This document shows, in pieces, positions 12,164-22,884 of a DNA stretch of 64,000 nt. The stretch covers positions 17,280,021-17,344,020 of the forward strand of contig CM052362.1 of assembly GCA_028551475.1 (NCBI GenBank). Direction: 5' to 3'. The translations under genes were made by a program, and so were the position numbers. Position 1 is the stretch's first letter, and the number at the start of each line of letters is the position of its first letter. This stretch comes from Casuarina equisetifolia. Lineage: Eukaryota > Streptophyta > Magnoliopsida > Fagales > Casuarinaceae. The notes under the pieces are model-generated. The model was not told where the DNA came from. It saw only the letters and a program-made list of their open reading frames with translations, and made no database searches.

Positions 12164-13674
12164 TTATTGGGTTTGGATTATGGGATGAAGGAGGAACGGA
12201 AATATGGAAGAAAATTGGAAAAATGAGGAGGTAAGATTGGTTGGAGCAAATGGTCGAACACTTAGTGGATAGAAAAACTGAACACTGAGAAGTTACTTTC
12301 AAGGAAAACGAAATCCTTTCAAATTCACAACCAAGTGCACAATGATACACAACAGTAAAGTCTCAAGAGAGATGCAATCTCTTGAATTTTCAAACCTAAC
12401 GTTACTCTTACAATAACACTCAAGAAGAAAACTTAGAACTTGAACGATGTTAGATATGATTCAAGCCACTAAGTTAACCCAACACCTCTGTGATCTTTGA
12501 AAGCATATGGCAAGCCAGCAAGCAACCCTGCAGAGGCCTGACTACCCAACGTGGCAGCCAAGAACTCAAGACGACTACCCAACAATCATAAACAACAATC
12601 ATAAAGCTATTGTGTTGATATTATCATAAAGCTATTATCATATTTGATATTGTGTTGCCCTTTTTTCTTTTTCTTTTTTCTATTTCTACAACAATCATAA
12701 AGCTAGGAAGTTTAGTCGGAGAGTTTGGTAGTTTTGGTTTTCATTTATTTTAACAAGGAATAAAGAGAAAGGTCTTACATGAGTGGAAGTGCATAAAAAA
12801 AATATATTTTTGACTTATCTATTTGTCTCGATTCTTTGAATTTCACAACATTACTATATTTTGCTTATGGTTTTCTTTGAATTTCATGGAGGGAGCATCA
12901 AATCCACGATGGAAGCAAATTTTCTGGTCCTCATATGCTTAATGTGATCACGTTCGAGTGTATTTTAACCATAAATGGAAGTTCTTTGATTATGGAACAG
13001 TGCTTATCTGGAACTAACCTTTCCTCGCCTCCATCCTGCGTGTTCGAGTTTTTTAGTTCCTCTTATTTGTGTGCGTACCTAGCATATGATTGGCCTCCTG
13101 CAAGGTATACCATTCCAATCGAAAGACCAAAACTTAATATGCCTTAAGATTTTCTTTATTTTTCATTTTTTATATTATATTTTGAAGTTTAGAATGAGAG
13201 AGTTAAACTCTTATCTGTTTTGAGAATAGGATTAAAAAAAGTGTTTCAGGTTTACACCAAAAAGACCTTGCATATTTCAGATGCATCTATTAGAAAACGT
13301 CTAGAGATATGAAAAAGCTGTATTCTCTGATTTGGACGTCCGTTGGAGGTTTACCTTCAAAACATTAAATTGAGTTTGAATATTTGATGTCAAAGCATAC
13401 ATCAATACCGAATTCTCTTGTTATAAACAATAAATTAAACTTAGCATTGCAAATAGTGGTATACGGGTCAAGCAAGAAATCCAAAGTTGCATGGCGAATA
13501 AGACAAAGAGTCTGGTTCCTTAGTCCGAATCTGGGATGTTAGTGTTGAACTTCATATCATGCGAACATTTATTAATCTTCTATTTATGAAGGAGGCCTTT
13601 CTGGCCTGCCAATCTAACTTTATTAAACAGGGCTAAGTTGGTGGATTTTCAAAGTCGTAGTGTGTTTGAGAATA
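12164..13674. other. Upstream region of HAK-C
   Basis: Sequence at 12164-13200 has no match to the HAK-B side and no recognisable gene. It includes a short repeat of 'tcataaagctatt' around 12600-12715. From about 13205 to the HAK-C ATG it parallels the HAK-B upstream region. Confidence 0.5.
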
Positions 13675-14117
13675 ATGGAAGGTGGAGGTGCCATGGCAGT
13701 GGAAAGGTCAAGGGAAGAGAATCTCGTAGAAGAAGAAGAGCAGGCGGTTCATGGGCATTCCGTTAACCATGGGCTCAAAAGCCAGATGCTTTCTTGGAAG
13801 AAGATTGATTCCTTCTATTTGGAGGCCGGTAGGTTCAGCTCGAATGAATGTGCTGGTCATTCTCAGGTAATCCCATATTTTGAATAAAAAACACGAAGAT
13901 CCGACAATGATTACAATATTTGCATCTGCTTCTTCTTTATAAGTATTTTTGTGGGGTTTCCAATATCTTAATCAAGCATCTGGCTCCAGGGTGGAGACTG
14001 GGGAACCATCATCAAGCTAGCATGGCAGAGTATCGGAGTTGTGTATGGTGATCTGGGAACGTCCCCTTTGTATGTTTTTCCAGGCATTTTCCCAAATGGG
14101 ATTGAGCACAATGATGA

Positions 14118-14122
14118 CATAC
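14118..14122. repeat. Target-site duplication, left copy (catac)
   Basis: Five bases 'catac' directly before the 5' LTR, matching 17839-17843 after the 3' LTR. HAK-B has a single 'catac' at the same place in exon 2. Confidence 0.95.
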
Positions 14123-14527
14123 TGTTACGTGCGTGTGTCAGATGCGATGGGTCCAAATCAAAAAGGAGCTTTTGTTTCACTAACTCCTCTTTAGTCGCAA
14201 GATTTCCTGCAAGGGCTATGACCCTAGCTTGAATAGGAATAGTTAGGTGATGGGTTGCGTATGTAAATGGGTAAGACAGTAAGAAAGGCATGGCCTTTCT
14301 ATGTTGGACTAAAGCTCTTTATATGGAGCTGGTCGTGTAAAGAAAAGGTTAGCTTTTGAAATCTAAGAACTTGGTTTGTTTTTCCTTCTGAAAACAGAGT
14401 TCCGGCATCCCTCTAATGATGTCAACCAGGCTCCATTTTATCCAAAGTTACTATAATCCGTTCCAAATGAGTGCTAATTCACTTGTAAGGAACCCAGTTA
14501 CGTGTCCTAACCTTTATGCACGTAACA
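14123..14527 (+). repeat. 5' LTR of the HAK-C element
   Basis: 405 bp, TG...CA ends, close match to 17435-17838. Confidence 0.95.
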
Positions 14528-15608
14528 AAGGTATCAAACCCGAAGTTCCTGCAACCATGGGATCATCGGAGGAAGCCTTACCGGAGGACTTACAGGAGCG
14601 CCTCAAGTTTAGACTCCAGAGGTTACTCCAGACCTAGGAGAAGAGACAAGAAGAGTCTTGGCTCAAGACGGAAGAGGCTCTATACGAGTCTCATAACGTG
14701 ATGCATACCAAGTTGAGCAAGTTAGAGCATAGCAGTGCTGGCTCAAGCAGGACGCTGGTTCCAGTGCAGAGAAAGTCGCAACATGCCAAGAGCTTCAAGT
14801 CGCAAAATGGGAAGAAAAAGATGCCGACAGGAAGGAAAAAGGTTGTTCTGTCTTTTATGTTCAGCCCTGACAGCAAAACGGAACCAAATGATAATCCATT
14901 CACGTTAGTTTACTATCGAGCAAGAAGGCAACTATACCATTCTCCTAGCGTACAGAACGATGGGTTACACTTCACTCACTTTGGCCGACCACCAGAAGAC
15001 CACCAGCAGAAAAAGAGAAATGGAGCAAAGAAAACACCTGCACCATTTCAACCCCTCAGAGCATTTCCAGCCACATCCACCACCATGCACTCGCGACCAA
15101 CGGGGAGGCATCATTCCACTGCTGACCAAACCAAGACTGGGTTCCTTGGCCTAGAAGGCCATATCCACATGTGACACTGAATTCATTGCCTATGAAGCCT
15201 AGTTGCCGAAAGTCAACAGGCAAAGATGCTGGGTACAAAGAAAAAGAAACCGATGAAGAAAAGAAGGAAATCTCTTCGCCAAGCCAAACAAAACAATTGG
15301 AGGTTTGGGTTCCCAAGAGCAGCCACGACAGTAAAGGAAAAGGAAAGCTGGCTATGGTGGCGTTGGGACTTCTCTCTAAATCTTGCGTAAAGCAGCCTTG
15401 GGAGAATGAAAATGATTCGGCAGAAAAGCTAGTGTTGGAGAGGGAGAAAGAAAATAATTGTAGGAAAAAGAAAGAATTGAATTGCATCTATAAAACGTTG
15501 TCAGCCTTGCTCCAACACGCACACACTCCACAGTCTTCATTCCCTCTGTTTCATTATTATGTTTGTCTCTCTCAAATCACGGACCTCCCTCTCCCTCTCT
15601 TTGTATCT

Positions 15609-16070
15609 ATGGTTTCTTTCACTAGTAATTCCATTTCAATAGCCTTCTTCAAGGCGAGCTTGGCACCTAGCAACAGGGTTTCTAATCTGAGATCAGTTTT
15701 CCTTCCCATTAGCGGGAAAAGCTTCGCACCACTTAGGATGCGGCCAGCACGCTTTGGTGTTTGCTGTTCGGCCCAGCTAGAGATAGTGGAAAAGGTGTGT
15801 GCTATAATGAAGAAGCAATTGGCGGTACCTGATGATTCCGCAGTCAATAGGGCGTCAAGGTTTGCCACCCTTGGAGTTGATTCTCTTGACACCGTGGAGA
15901 TTATGATGGGACTTGAGGAAGAATTTGGAATCAATGTGGAGGAAGAGAGTGCCCAGAGCATTGCCACCGTTCAAGATGCGGCGGACCTGATTGTGAAGAT
16001 AATAGTGGAAGAGACCACATTTTTTAGAAACATAAACTGGAGGTGGTTGCCACAAACTAAGTTGCTCTAG
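15609..16070 (+). CDS. Intronless plastid acyl carrier protein (type II fatty-acid synthesis), captured in an LTR element
   Basis: The frame from the ATG at 15609 gives 153 aa. Residues 1-54 are Ser/Arg-rich with few acidic residues, as in a plastid transit peptide. Residues ~55-135 match plastid ACP (AQLEIVEKV start, [10 protein letters not shown] with the phosphopantetheine-bearing Ser92, then [16 protein letters not shown] and [11 protein letters not shown]). ACP carries growing acyl chains in the stroma. The last ~18 residues (after IIVEE) do not look like a normal ACP end, so the frame runs past the usual terminus. The same frame is open upstream to 15171, so a longer fusion is possible. 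There are no introns, whereas plastid ACP genes I know of are interrupted. The preceding 130 bases include a 'tataaaa' at ~15490 and a pyrimidine-rich leader-like tract. Whether it is expressed is unknown. Confidence 0.8.
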   Translation: MVSFTSNSISIAFFKASLAPSNRVSNLRSVFLPISGKSFAPLRMRPARFGVCCSAQLEIVEKVCAIMKKQLAVPDDSAVNRASRFATLGVDSLDTVEIMMGLEEEFGINVEEESAQSIATVQDAADLIVKIIVEETTFFRNINWRWLPQTKLL

Positions 16071-17434
16071 ACGAAAGAAAAATGGTCAACACCACGAGAA
16101 ACGTTTGTGAGCGGAGAAGAGTCGATGTGGCTCTATGTTTCTATTGCCAACACAAGGGGAGAGAGGAAGTGGCAGAAAAAGAAACTAAAGAGTGGAGTAT
16201 GTTTCGAGAGGACCTCATGTAGGCGACTTGGTGCTGTGTGTGACATTCAAGAAAGAAGCAACCACAATGAAGATGAAGAAGAATGGGGTTGTATCGTCAA
16301 AGCCGATGATGGAACAATGAGGAAAACGAAAGGTAGGAAGTGGGAGAAGAAAAGGTGGAGTAGGCTAAATCAAAAGTTAGTGACACAAGGGACAACATTA
16401 TCTCAAACCAAGCTAGACAGTGACAGCTTAGTGTCCTAAGACGCAGATGCAGACACAAAAGGACAGTGTTCTCTCTCAACCAAGAGCAGCTGTAACAAAG
16501 TTGTGTTGGGAAAATACTGGGGAAGGGATACCTGGGAAGTGATGGTGTGCAAGGAAGGGCATTACATGAAGTCAATAGAAAGATGGGTTTGCTGGGATTT
16601 GACAAGGTTCATGTTGGTTTGTTTAGGCTTAGAAAATGACAAGCAAGTGGGCTCGACATGGGTGTTCAATGGTTGTAGAAAAGAAGCTAAGGTTAGGAAG
16701 AAGAAAAGGAAAAGTTGGAAGAGAGCAGTGAAAGGCGAGAAGAAGAAGAAGAAAAAGAGGCAAAAAAAGGCAAGAGTGTTGAAAAGGCCAAAGTTAGCAA
16801 TGCAAAAGGATGGGAAGTTAGCAAGGTTAGTGTCCTACAAAACAATCGCGGTGACAAAGCTGCCTAGGCATTCCTTGGAACCCAAGGTCAACATTGCACC
16901 TTGGACCAAAAGGTGCAAGTTGGTGACTGGTTTAATAGTCTCCTACCACTTGGTCTGGCAAAATGAAGGGCTTCATGGTGATCACGTGTATTTTCTCCGC
17001 ACGTTGTTGAGGAACAAGTTAGGCAACAAACATGTAAAGGTGATTGTTCACTGTGGTTTGCAAATGCAGAAGGAGCGTGAAGGCGAGGCCTTGTCTTTCT
17101 CTTTAAGAATCTTAGACAGCCATGACCCAATGCTTCTAGTGGATATAGACAATCACAATGTGAGTTGTGGAGGGAAGGCCCTTGAGAAGGAAGGCTATAG
17201 TAGGCCACATGATGTCTTTCGAGGAGATGATGTTGAAAGGGAATGTCCACGCAGAAGGTGTGAACACTTCAGGAGGGCAAGACAAAGGATGGTTAACTTG
17301 GAAAAGAAGTCCGCAACCATGCAGCAAAGGTTTCAGTCACAGGCCATTTTCTGCAACCAGACCAGTCCACAAAGACTCCGTACAAGAAGTGATCTACAAC
17401 CTTGAGGGCAAGGTTGTCTACATGGGGGAAGTAT

Positions 17435-17838
17435 TGTTACGTGCGTGTGTCAGTGGGATGGGTCCAAATCAAAAAGGAGCTTTTGTTTCACTAACTCCTC
17501 TTTAGTAGTAAGATTTCTTGCAAGGGCTATGACCCTAGCTTGAATAGGAATAGTTAGGTGATGGGTTGCGTATGTAAATGGGTAAGACAGTAAGAAAGGC
17601 ATGGCCTTTCTATGTTGGACTAAAGCTCTTTATATGGAGCTGGTCGTGTAAAGAAAAGGTTAGCTTTTGAAATCTAAGAACTTGGTTTGTTTTCCCTTCT
17701 TAAAACAGAGTTTCGGCATCCCTCTAATGATGTCAACCAGGCTCCATTTTATCCAAAGTTACTATAATCCGTTCCAAATGAGTGCTAATTCACTTGTAAG
17801 GAACCCAGTTACGTGTCCTAACCTTGGTGCACGTAACA
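17435..17838 (+). repeat. 3' LTR of the HAK-C element
   Basis: 404 bp, near-identical to 14123-14527, directly preceded by a purine-rich tract. Confidence 0.95.
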
Positions 17839-17843
17839 CATAC
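17839..17843. repeat. Target-site duplication, right copy (catac)
   Basis: Matches 14118-14122. HAK-C exon 2 resumes immediately after it with 'ttggggtgctgtc'. Confidence 0.95.
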
Positions 17844-20499
17844 TTGGGGTGCTGTCTCTTATCTTCTATTCACTTACGTTGATTTCCTTGATCAAATACG
17901 TTTTCATAGTTCTAGCAGCCAACGACAACGGCGAAGGTAATCCTCCTTTGTTCGTGGAATTCATGAAGTTCTTTGGTTCTCACTCTCATAGCGAGTTTGC
18001 CCATGCTTACAAGAAAGAAGTAACAAATTCTCATCGAACCATTCTTACGGTGGCTATTTTGTAAAGATATGTGTGGATATTGTTGTAGGAGGAACGTTTG
18101 CACTATATTCTTTCATATGCCGCTACGCCAAGATCAGCGTTACACCTAACCAGCAGACCGAAGACAAAGAAGTGTTGAACTTTGGGCTAGAAATGCCAAA
18201 CCGACGGCTCAAGAGGGCATCCTTTGTCAAGTCCATTCTTGAGAACAACCACACACTAAAATACTTCATGTTGTTCATGACCATGCTTGGCACCTCCATG
18301 GTGCTTGGAGACGGAATCCTCACACCATGCATATCAGGTGCAGCAGAGTAAAGTCTCTACTTATTTGTTTGAGTTAATAAAAAAAAGCATGCAATGGAAT
18401 ATTGCGTGTCCACACTCTATTCATATCCAGAATTCTAATTAACAAATCTACAATATGATGTCCTGGTTACAGTATTGTCGGCAGTGGGGGGGATTTAGGA
18501 AGCTACTACTTCTCTTACCGATGATATGATCATGTGGATTTCTGTGGTCATCTTGGTATTTTTGTTCCAAATTCAGAGGTTTGGGACTGATAAAATTGGC
18601 TATGGTTTTGCTCCGGCACTTACAATTTGGTTCCTTTTCATTGGATGCATTGGCTTGTACAACTTTGTTGCGTATGATTCGGGTGTTATCAAGGCAATCA
18701 ACCCAGTGTACATTCTTGAATATTTCAAAAGGAATAAGGAGAACGCCTGGATTTCTCTAGGAGGCGTAATCCTATGGCTAACTGGTGTGTAAGAATAATT
18801 TTCCGACATTTGGTCAAGCTTCATATCTCCAGAAGTACAATCAGAATGCTAGCAATGCCTTCTATAAATCAGTTCCAAGTACGTTTACTGGTCCTCAACT
18901 TGGCCTCCCTTGTCGCAGATCTTGCATTTTATTTGTTTTAAACAAATCTTCCATTATCTATACAGAACCAGTGTATTGGCCGATGTTTGTAGTGGCTGTA
19001 ATGGCGTCCATCATCGCTAGTCAGTCCTTAATCTCAGCTTCCTTCTCTATCGTCCAGCAGTCCTTAGCGCTTGGGTGTTTCCCACGGGTTAAGGTAGTTC
19101 ACACATCATCTAAATACAATGGACAGGTTTATGTGCCCGAGATCAACACGATTCTTATGTTGGCTTGTGTGGGTGTCACTCTTGGCTTCAAAACTACATT
19201 GAAGATCGGCAACGCTTATGGTAAGTACTAGAAACTGAACGCAGATCTATCTTCTTTCGAAGTAGGACAACAACTTTAGGTTTTTTGTCTACTCCAATGT
19301 TCTTTTTTTTTTTAAAAAAAAATCTAATTTCAGAGGTTGAGGGTTGTCTTTTCTAGACCACTATTTAAGTTTCACCTTATTATAAAATGTGATCACTTAT
19401 AATCAAAAGCCATCAGATCAACAAATAGCCCCAAAAAGGAATAAAGGCAGTCAATCAACGTCGTAACGAAGTTTTCACTCTACAGTGTTCACGTTGTGTT
19501 CTTTGGTTGTCCTAAATCCATTACTTGTAATAGAAGTCATTTTCACTCCTTTTATCTGGCTGATATTTGCTCTCTTTTTGTTTGATATCTTTGACAGGAA
19601 TTGCGGTGGCTTTTGTTTTTTCAATCACGTCTTCATTTCTTGTCCTTGTAATGATCATTATATGGAAGACAAGCATCTACTTAGTCATCATTTATGCCCT
19701 AACTATCTGGCTTTGGGAGCTCGTACTTTTAAGCTCAGTGCTCTACAAGTTTACTGATGGAGGGTACCTTCCTTTGTTATTCACCTTGATTCTTGTGAGC
19801 GTAATGTTTTTATGGAACTACGGTTACCGCAAGAAGTACATGTACGAGTTAGAAAACAAAGTATCTACTGAGAAATTAGTTGAGCTAACCTCTGATCCTA
19901 GCATCCATCGGGTCCCCAGTCTTGCTTTATTTTACTCTGAGCTTGTCCAAGGCATCTCGCCGGTATTCACCCATTACGTTGCCAAAGTCCCAGCTTTGCA
20001 CTCAGTTTTTGTCTTTGTCTCAATCAAGTCACTGCCTATTAGCAAAGTCCCTCCGGAGGAGCAGCTTTTGTTTCAACGAGTTAGTCCTCATGAGCCAGGC
20101 ATTTTTCGATGTATCGTGAGGTTTGGTTATAAGGATGGAAGAGCAGAGTGGGAGATGATGGTGAACCAGTTGAAGGAGTTCATACGAAAAGATGTGCTTT
20201 TGTCTAGAGTGCCAGCGACAAGAGCTCCGTCGAATGGGTCAGATGATAACGAAGATGCACAGATAGTCGAAGAAACGTTGCAAAGAGAGGTGGGAATAGT
20301 GGATGATGTGTTAAAATTTCAAGATGTTTATATAATGGGTGAAACTGAAGTGATGGCTTCGGAGGGATCGAGTCTTATAAAGAAAATAGCCATAAACTGT
20401 TGTTATAATTGGTTGAGAAGATGTGTGAGGCAGGCGGATGAAGTTTTCATGATTCGTCGCTAGCAACTTATGAAGGTCGGGATGACTTGTGAGATCTAG

Positions 20500-22590
20500 A
20501 GATTCTGGTGAATTTGGTGTCATTTTCTTTTAGTCGTTTTGATATGGAACGAGCAACCTTTGCGATTCCAATCATAGAGAAATTTATGGGCATAAATGTC
20601 ATGATTTTGCTGTAAGTATATTCATAATACATCAATACATTTGGTAATTAATGTGAATCTGTTATTCTATATCAATATTACAATTAGTGTGCTTAGACAT
20701 CAACACTAGTGGGACAATACCTTCTTTTTATAGGGGACAAGTTCTTGAATATCAAATCAACATAGAATGTTTTCATATAATTTCTTTATGTTTAAAAACA
20801 ATGCATTTATTTTTCTTTTTCTTCTTTGTTAACACTATACAGAAATTCTTTCTCTAGTTCTTTTCTACAAAATACCCTTTGGATAAGGGTGGCAGACACT
20901 TTGGAGAAGAACATACACTTGATGCGAACTGCCATGTGCTTAATATTTTATCGGTCCACGCATACGATGTATAATGATTTGTGATCAAAAGGCCATCACA
21001 TGAGATACTTAAGTGCGAAATTAGAAACTTTATTTCGGGTATCCATAGGAAGAATAGGGATAGCCCTTAGTTGCCAAGTGCTTTGGAAGATTTTCCATTG
21101 TAAATAGGATAGGTCCAATGACCTCTATTTTGGAATGTGCTATATGATTTAATTTTTTTAATATATATAACTTACACACTCACACATTCTTAGGGTGTTA
21201 AACCTCATATTTCTTAGTTCTAAGTAGCACCCGCTCATTATTGAGATAGGTGCTTGTTGACAATGTGCTATGTGATGCTTCACATTGCTTATTGTTCATT
21301 AATTTATCATCTTAACCCTAAACTTAATAGGAAACCAAATGATAATGTCGTTTTGACTAATCACTAAAACACATGACCTTTGGTAAAGGACTACATTATT
21401 GGCACCATGATGCCCTCCAAATTGATATGCAACATTCCAAATCTATACTCCATTAGATGTTAATTACTAAAAACTCTTTTCATGCCCAAATTGGAGAGCG
21501 CCTTAATTCCTTTCTAGCTTCCATAAGAGTCTTTAATGAAATGGATAATCTCAAGCTTTGTGACCCTAAAATTTTTTTGGATTATATAATTCCCATATTG
21601 ATCTCAAGCAAGTTTTCAGAATTGGTTACACCTTAAAACAAAAAAAATCTAAAATCACATAAACCATCAAAATAGATTTCAAGCATTTCTTTACCATATG
21701 ACAAACAATTTTTTCGTGAAAAGAGAAATGCATAGTAACTCCTTATATGAGAGCATATCTTATTAGCAAAGATAGGGTCAAAGAGTCCCAAGACATGCTA
21801 CAAGCATGGTTTCAAGATGGATCTTAAGAGAGGTACGCTGAATAATCAATAATTGCATCCACAGGTTGAAATCTATCATGGCCTTTACTAGATGAGATGA
21901 AATTGTTAAAAAAGAAAAGCTACATTCTTTTTCATGTTTGGTCAAGAAGAGACAACACCTTATAATTGTTATGTAGCTACTTATTTTACTTAGTGATCAA
22001 ACCCATACACTAACGAAGTCCATACATCTTAATATAACTAAAGATTTTGCTCTATTTACTTAACCGATAGAATTGAATAGATACAACTCATATCATTTTA
22101 ATAACTAAGGCCATTTTCCAAGCACTTTGTTGAGCCTTAGAATTGATTTCAAGTTATTTGGACTAAACAAAGCATTGATAAGCAATTCATATTGCAAGGT
22201 TACTTTTTACAATAAGTAGAAACTAATAGTCATTAACTAACTCCATCAATTTATTAAAGAACTAACATCCATGTTTGATCGTCTTATATGCTTAAGAATT
22301 CCTTTAACCAAGTCACTTATAATCTCTTCATCTTGGCCATCAATTTTCTTAAGAGTCTAAAAACTACCAAGAAACCTAAAATTATTGGTAGCAAGCCATA
22401 GAAAAACTTTGATGAACAACACTAGAGTTGAAGTTCAGCAACCCTGAGGCATGTTATGCTCTTGAAGGCCATCCTTATAATTGCAATTGATGTATGTTGA
22501 GAAGAAAAATGAGGTTTTGTAGGAGTATTGGTCAAGTTAAGTGGGAAAAGCTAGGCAATTTATAATGTTCAAACACAAAAAGTTCAAGCA
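20500..22590. other. 3' flank of HAK-C and AT-rich non-coding DNA
   Basis: To about 20995 the sequence follows the 3' flank of HAK-B, with a ~290-bp interruption (about 20660-20945) absent from HAK-B. Beyond that it is AT-rich and without a gene. Around 21500-21600 ('cttccataagagtcttta') it weakly resembles 27160-27250 ('cttccataaatgtctcta'), probably two decayed pieces of one dispersed repeat. Confidence 0.45.
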
Positions 22591-22595
22591 CACTT
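22591..22595. repeat. Putative target duplication (cactt), left
   Basis: Same five bases at 25983-25987, outside the other LTR. Confidence 0.65.
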
Positions 22596-22884
22596 TGTAG
22601 AAGTGCATTTTCAGAACAATAAGCAGGGGGTTACACAAATGGCTATAACAACATTACTGAACAAACTACAATAATAGCTATAACAAAATGAAGTTCAAGT
22701 AGTTAGTTAGTTGATAAATTATGTTAATATCTAGTAAACTATGTAGACTAATTTGCCGTTGTATATAAAGCCACTGAGAGTCTATATGTAGATTGAGCTT
22801 GTTAATACTAATTAACAGAGCCATTACAAGGCAATCTCCATTCTCTCTCATTCTCCCTTTCTTCCTACTATACTTATTTTTCTT
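22596..22884 (+). repeat. 5' LTR of the copia element
   Basis: About 289 bp, paired with 25684-25982. The right edge is set by the primer site and is uncertain by a few bases. Confidence 0.8.

Larger units (their letters stand above)
14123..17838 (+). mobile_element. Non-autonomous LTR retrotransposon carrying an acyl carrier protein frame, inserted in HAK-C exon 2
   Basis: A 3716-bp element with ~405-bp LTRs that begin TGTTACGTGC and end GCACGTAACA (a perfect 10-bp inversion), flanked by the 5-bp duplication 'catac'. After the 5' LTR, 'ggtatcaaac' partly matches the usual initiator-tRNA-Met primer site. Before the 3' LTR, 'atgggggaagta' looks like the polypurine tract. No protease, integrase, reverse transcriptase or RNase H motif is visible, so it must have moved with another element's enzymes; it resembles the large non-autonomous (LARD-like) class. 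The LTRs differ at roughly a dozen places (about 3%), pointing to an age of perhaps one to a few million years, depending on rate. Superfamily undetermined. The internal region holds an acyl carrier protein frame and a lysine-rich stretch near 16675-16800. Confidence 0.93.
13675..20499 (+). pseudogene. HAK-C: tandem copy of HAK-B, split by an LTR element and otherwise broken
   Basis: Recent duplicate of HAK-B. Recognisable exons: 13675-13866; exon 2 in two pieces, 13990-14122 and 17844-17936 (plus the 5-bp target duplication); 18089-18337; 18473-18784; remnant of exon 5 about 18811-18878; 18966-19220; 19598-20499. Besides the element in exon 2, exon 4 has an in-frame TAG at 18496-18498 where HAK-B has CAG. 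A ~205-bp deletion joins intron 4 to the middle of exon 5, removing the acceptor and ~97 nt of exon 5. Exon 7 has in-frame losses of 12 and 3 nt and a TAG at 20461-20463, 12 codons before the ancestral stop at 20497-20499. No full transporter can be made. Splice sites elsewhere and the long frame of exon 7 remain, so death is recent. Confidence 0.93.

Noticed and set aside
11949-12350. 133-codon minus-strand frame
   Set aside because: It crosses the border repeat, whose other copy at 6181-6420 does not keep the frame, so it is not coding.
15572-15967. 131-codon minus-strand frame
   Set aside because: It is the antisense shadow of the ACP frame, which has clear family motifs.
16503-17405. 300-codon plus-strand frame in the element as a protein gene
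   Set aside because: Composition is dominated by a lysine-rich low-complexity tract and no domain is recognisable. The antisense is open as well.
13675-17936. Two separate small genes either side of the LTR element
   Set aside because: The pieces are the two halves of HAK-C exon 2. They meet at the duplicated 'catac' and match uninterrupted HAK-B exon 2.
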